A DNA stretch of 64,000 nucleotides from Rhipicephalus microplus. Taxonomy: Eukaryota > Arthropoda > Arachnida > Ixodida > Ixodidae. A program made the translations under genes and the position numbers. Each line of letters opens with the position of its first letter. Positions within the stretch are counted from its first letter, which is position 1. Shown piece after piece: positions 60,830-64,000 of the stretch. A model generated the notes under the pieces. It saw only the letters and a program-made list of their open reading frames with translations. It was not told the origin of the DNA and searched no databases. The DNA lies in NCBI RefSeq assembly GCF_043290135.1, contig NC_134705.1:100380239-100444238 (forward strand). The letters are read 5' to 3'.

Positions 60830-60994
60830 TGTCAAGTGCTTGCCCAAGAAAGACGATGACAGTTGTCCATGTGCCACGCAGGACTACGAAATGGACGAAG
60901 AAGAAGAACTCGCTTGCGCGTTCTAATTAAAAAGATCTACGTGCTTCTGGTGTCTCAGTCTCTACGGCAAGACCTCTGTTTTGACGTCGTGACA
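60830..60994 (+). repeat. 3' LTR of intact gypsy element
   Basis: A 165-bp LTR, differing from the 5' LTR by four substitutions and one extra A. Confidence 0.95.
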
Positions 60995-60998
60995 ATAT
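60995..60998. repeat. ATAT target-site duplication (right)
   Basis: ATAT immediately after the 3' LTR; partner of 55659-55662. Confidence 0.75.
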
Positions 60999-60999
60999 T

Positions 61000-62465
61000 A
61001 AGGCGGGAGTGTCAACAACTAGTGGAAGCGCACTTTTCAGTTTGTTACCGGTAGCTGCCACTACTATTGAGCTGGCTATTCGTCACGCGCTTGTGTGTTC
61101 GAGCTGATATTGTTCACGATAGTATCTATAAAAAATGCTTGAACAGAGAATGCCACTCTAGATGGTTTGTCTCGTGCGACAATCCTGGTTCAGGGTTTGT
61201 TTGATGCCAGCAAGCTACCATACTCGCCTGAACCTCTGTTTCATCTTTAGGTATACTTGCACCTACAGGTATACCTGAGATTAACCACGAACCCTTGGCC
61301 TTACCCCTGAATATTAAATTCCTTTTAGCCCTGTTTTGAAGGAACAGTACAGCCAAAAATATAAACATAGAGGAAAAATCTAAATGAAGAAAGATGTCTC
61401 AGTGAACTGGCCCCAAAGAAAAATGCATAAATAATAAGGAAAGTAAGCCGATACATGAGAACGCGACCAACTAATTAAAATTAAGACTGGCTATAACACC
61501 TACTTCAGCGCCTCCACGTGTGCTATTGCTTTTCCGCAGTCGCTGTTAATACGTTTGTCATAACCATTTTGAGCGACGTTTCTTTAGCAGACAATTTTTC
61601 CAACGCAAACTCTTCGGAAGAACATTTCGTTCGTGCGCACCTGTATTTTATCACATGAAACGAGCCTTGCAAAACAGACGCTTACATCGACATGTTTTTA
61701 ACAGCGACGAATTATTCCAAGTAAAATGCCGAAGAAATTAAAAGAGAAAAAAATGGGACCGGAAAAGCAAGGGGGGTTAAGGCCGGACCACACGTACTCG
61801 ATGAAGGGCGTCATCGCGTGAAATTTTGACGCAGCGCCACGCCCTCTTCCCATGGAGAGAATGGGCCCGTTGCTTCACGCAGCCACATGCCCTCTCTCTC
61901 TTTAGCTAGAGGGTGCGACGCCGCATCAGAAAGCAGCGCGCTGACGCGCTCCGACGGGTACCTGTAGTCAGGACTTTAACAAGGTTGTACTGGGTTTGCT
62001 ACCAAACGCAAGGGAGGGCAAAGTTGAGGGAAAGGAAAGAATAGACAAAGCAAGAGGAAAAAAGGGAATAAGTTATAAGGCCCGACACACATATGGGCGT
62101 TTTGAAACTCATACGCACACAGTCACGAAGAAAAACACTTTAGTCTGGTTAAATTACCCGCGTCAGTCGACACCCCACCAGATAACTGATGACTGGTCAT
62201 GCTCTTTATGATCTCGCTGCGAGTCGATTTGTTCGAAGGCAACATACAGAGGTCAGTGTTGAGAATAAATGGAGTGTCCGTGAAAAGTTTTCGTCGCTGC
62301 GCGGAACCGTCAAAAGACACGTGGTAGATAAGCAGCTGGGCTTCATGACCCGGAGGTCAAAAGCCTCTCTCTTTTTCCTCACCACCAAGCCGGTTTCATT
62401 TTTTTTTTTTTACGGAAGCATTCCACGCCGGTTTTCCAGTCGCTAACTTTACGAGCGAGGCCAAA
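61000..62465. other. Non-coding stretch
   Basis: No supported gene. A GC-rich block (61786-61965) begins GGCCGGACCACACG and contains several short dyads. It could be a transposon remnant, but no end pair was found. Confidence 0.4.
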
Positions 62466-62467
62466 AG

Positions 62468-62511
62468 GAAGCCCAACGTAGACGACATTATTGTCGTCTA
62501 CGTTAGGCTTC
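62468..62511. repeat. 20-bp-arm inverted repeat (hairpin)
   Basis: Arm 1 GAAGCCCAACGTAGACGACA (62468-62487) and arm 2 at 62492-62511 are complementary except for one C/T mismatch, with a 4-nt TTAT loop. Pairing continues outward through AAAAG/CTTTT with a one-base bulge. It could form a strong RNA or cruciform hairpin. Confidence 0.93.
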
Positions 62512-62516
62512 TTTTC

Positions 62517-62594
62517 GACGTCTTACGAGACTATTTCTGACGTCTTCCCAGACATTTTTGACGTCTTACGAGACAATTGCCTCGTGTGACGTCA
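62517..62594. promoter_or_regulatory. Array of four GACGTC (CRE-like) motifs
   Basis: GACGTCTTACGAGAC at 62517 and 62560, GACGTCTTCCCAGAC at 62539, and a full CRE palindrome TGACGTCA at 62587-62594, spaced 22, 21 and 28 bp. A near-palindrome ACGAGACAATTGCCTCGT (62568-62585) lies between the last two. The arrangement could bind CREB/ATF-type factors, but this is inference from motif identity only. Confidence 0.5.
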
Positions 62595-62989
62595 AACATA
62601 GTCAGCTCTTGTTCCTGCTCTTGCCGGCACGTAACCACGTGTACTGCAGAATGCTCACCCGCGTGGAAAAATAATGCATGTATTCATAAAACGACAGCTT
62701 TGTTGGTGTAGGGTGTTATAACACGTATTTAGCAAGTCAGCCATATGCCAGTTTGATTCCGCACGCGTTTTTCTTGAATGAATAAATGACACCTCCGTTC
62801 CCCTCTTGTCTAGTCACTTTTTTACGTAAGCCGGTCGAATGGTTGTATGGAAATGAATACATCTGTGGTTCTCTTTAGGAACGTTGGCGTACATCTTTCG
62901 GGGTTCTGAACGCATGCGAGTTCTATACACATCGACTTACGTAGTTATGAAAGGCCTCCCTTCTAACGGTGTAGTATAAAGTATGCCAT

Positions 62990-63290
62990 AGAGAGACTCG
63001 CTGCTAATAATTTTTTAGAGACGAAGCTCCTTAGGGTGTGGCTCGTTCCCTCCTCAATAGTGTACGTGTATGTAGCCACCTCTCGTTTACGAAATGCGCA
63101 CTAGATGGCGTTGTGTGTATATATTCAAGGGAATAATATATCTCGATGACGCTAGTGCTTTTTACAGCATATCCACAGAGTGAATGATGATGAGTTGGGC
63201 GAAGCGTCCGTCAGTGTTTCAACCCTTCCGTACGTCAATCCGTCCATGCTTCTGATCGTCCATCCGTGCGTCCGTGCTTCTGTCCGTGCG
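62990..63290. repeat. Probable interspersed repeat with TCCG-rich minisatellite
   Basis: GAGACGAAGCTCCTTAGGGT and GAGTGAATGATGATGAGTTG resemble repeat segments common in tick genomes (recalled, not checked). A TCCG/TCCGTGCG-type degenerate run follows at 63206-63290. Confidence 0.45.
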
Positions 63291-64000
63291 TTTGAAACTG
63301 TTTTCGCTCAGCGGTGCTATCTGAAGAATCGCTTCGAGGCAGGTTCCTGTCGCCCTGTGTAGTTATTTCTCCCTTCATTGTTTCAAGAGAACTCCGTTTT
63401 TTCTTCTTAAGACGTAGTCGTGGCGCTAAATAGGCAGATGCAACGTGCATTCATTTCAACTTTTGAACGTTCAGCTAATTATCGTTTTTTTCCTCTATAT
63501 CACCAGTTCAGTTTGAATGTCCACCGTGAAGTGCCTCTATTATTGGCGTTATAGTGGCTTACTTTCTTATATAAGTAGGCGGATTGAAATGGGTGCATTT
63601 AAAAGGGGACAATTTTAATACTGCTATAGGCATACATGCAGTAATTACACTTTACACGTGGTTAACATTGACTCCTGTTTGTCGGCACCAGTTATCACGA
63701 CAATAATATCACATTTTTTGTGCGAAGCATGAACTTAGTACAAACAAAGCACAAAAATCAATAGTGTTAATTATACTTGTGGATATGTGCGTACATCATA
63801 CCACTTGTGCTCAGAGGAAAATAATAAAGATGCAAGAGATCACACGTACGCGCTTGAAGATAACATTATACTGAATGCCACATGGCGGCTGGTGTGAGTT
63901 GTGACGACAAATTGTTGTGTGGACCGGTGCATCTGAAGTCATTAGCCAAGGGCTAGTAGCTTGCAAATCGCTCATTTCCAGTAGATAATATAGCAAATAA
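63291..64000. other. Non-coding stretch
   Basis: No gene, RNA or repeat signature was recognised up to the window end. Confidence 0.4.

Larger units (their letters stand above)
55663..60994 (+). mobile_element. Intact Ty3/gypsy LTR retrotransposon
   Basis: A complete 5.3-kb element with 164/165-bp LTRs (TGTCAAG...GTGACA), an ATAT target duplication, a primer-site candidate, open gag and pol, and a polypurine tract. The two LTRs differ by four substitutions and one 1-bp indel, so the insertion is fairly recent by LTR divergence. Both ORFs are unbroken, so the copy may be competent. The compact layout and no env place it with Ty3/gypsy elements. It shares its primer-site motif and target choice with the decayed element at 17924-24481 but differs in LTR sequence. 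Confidence 0.96.

Noticed and set aside
62468..62600. CRISPR-like or bacterial terminator array
   Set aside because: The repeat spacing and hairpin look superficially similar, but the units are short and degenerate and the window is clearly eukaryotic.

Overview
This window is eukaryotic, repeat-rich and AT-leaning DNA, most likely from a hard (ixodid) tick. The reasons are many copies of a tRNA-derived SINE resembling the tick Ruka family, two more tRNA-headed SINE-like families, CR1/Jockey-like and I/R1-like LINE fragments, Ty3/gypsy elements and long AT and AGAT microsatellites. There is no bacterial-type gene organisation. Most open frames are chance frames, read-throughs of microsatellites or shadows of retroelement ORFs. 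Species and family names are recalled from general knowledge; no database search was possible.

Layout: 2.6-4.8 kb, a LINE fragment followed by a 5'-truncated CR1/Jockey-like LINE (minus strand) with a 116-bp AT run in its 3' part; 5.0-5.2 kb, an RTE-like 3' end; 7.14-7.73 kb, a TTAA-flanked MITE-like element; 11.3-13.5 kb, three minus-strand exons of a cysteine-rich secreted-type protein, the only good candidate for a host gene; 14.3 kb, an AGAT microsatellite; 15.25 and 16.46 kb, two diverged copies of one repeat; 17.92-24.48 kb, a complete but decayed Ty3/gypsy element (minus strand) with short LTRs, an ATAT target duplication and about 1.2 kb of extra DNA next to its 3' LTR; 27.7, 34.6 and 52.5 kb, nearly full SINEs with target-site duplications; 30.9-32.5, 33.0-33.8 and 47.85-48.45 kb, further LINE remnants; 55.66-60.99 kb, an intact Ty3/gypsy element (plus strand); 62.47-62.60 kb, a hairpin followed by repeated TGACGTC motifs.

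The intact gypsy element has everything expected for mobility: 164/165-bp LTRs, a primer-binding-site candidate, gag with a zinc knuckle, pol with protease, RT, RNase H and integrase in one open frame, a polypurine tract, and a 4-bp target duplication. A canonical GGGAAAC slippery heptamer sits directly on the gag stop codon, and pol is open in the -1 frame from there, so Gag-Pol is probably made by -1 ribosomal frameshifting. The decayed element shares its primer-site motif and ATAT target but carries stops, frameshifts and an integrase active-site change.

The three cysteine-rich exons are all phase 1-1, have good or acceptable splice signals, and repeat a C-x4-C-x5-C-x8-C-x2-C-x-C module. 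This fits tandem exon duplication in an antistasin-like or VWC-like extracellular protein whose remaining exons would lie outside the window or are too short to see.
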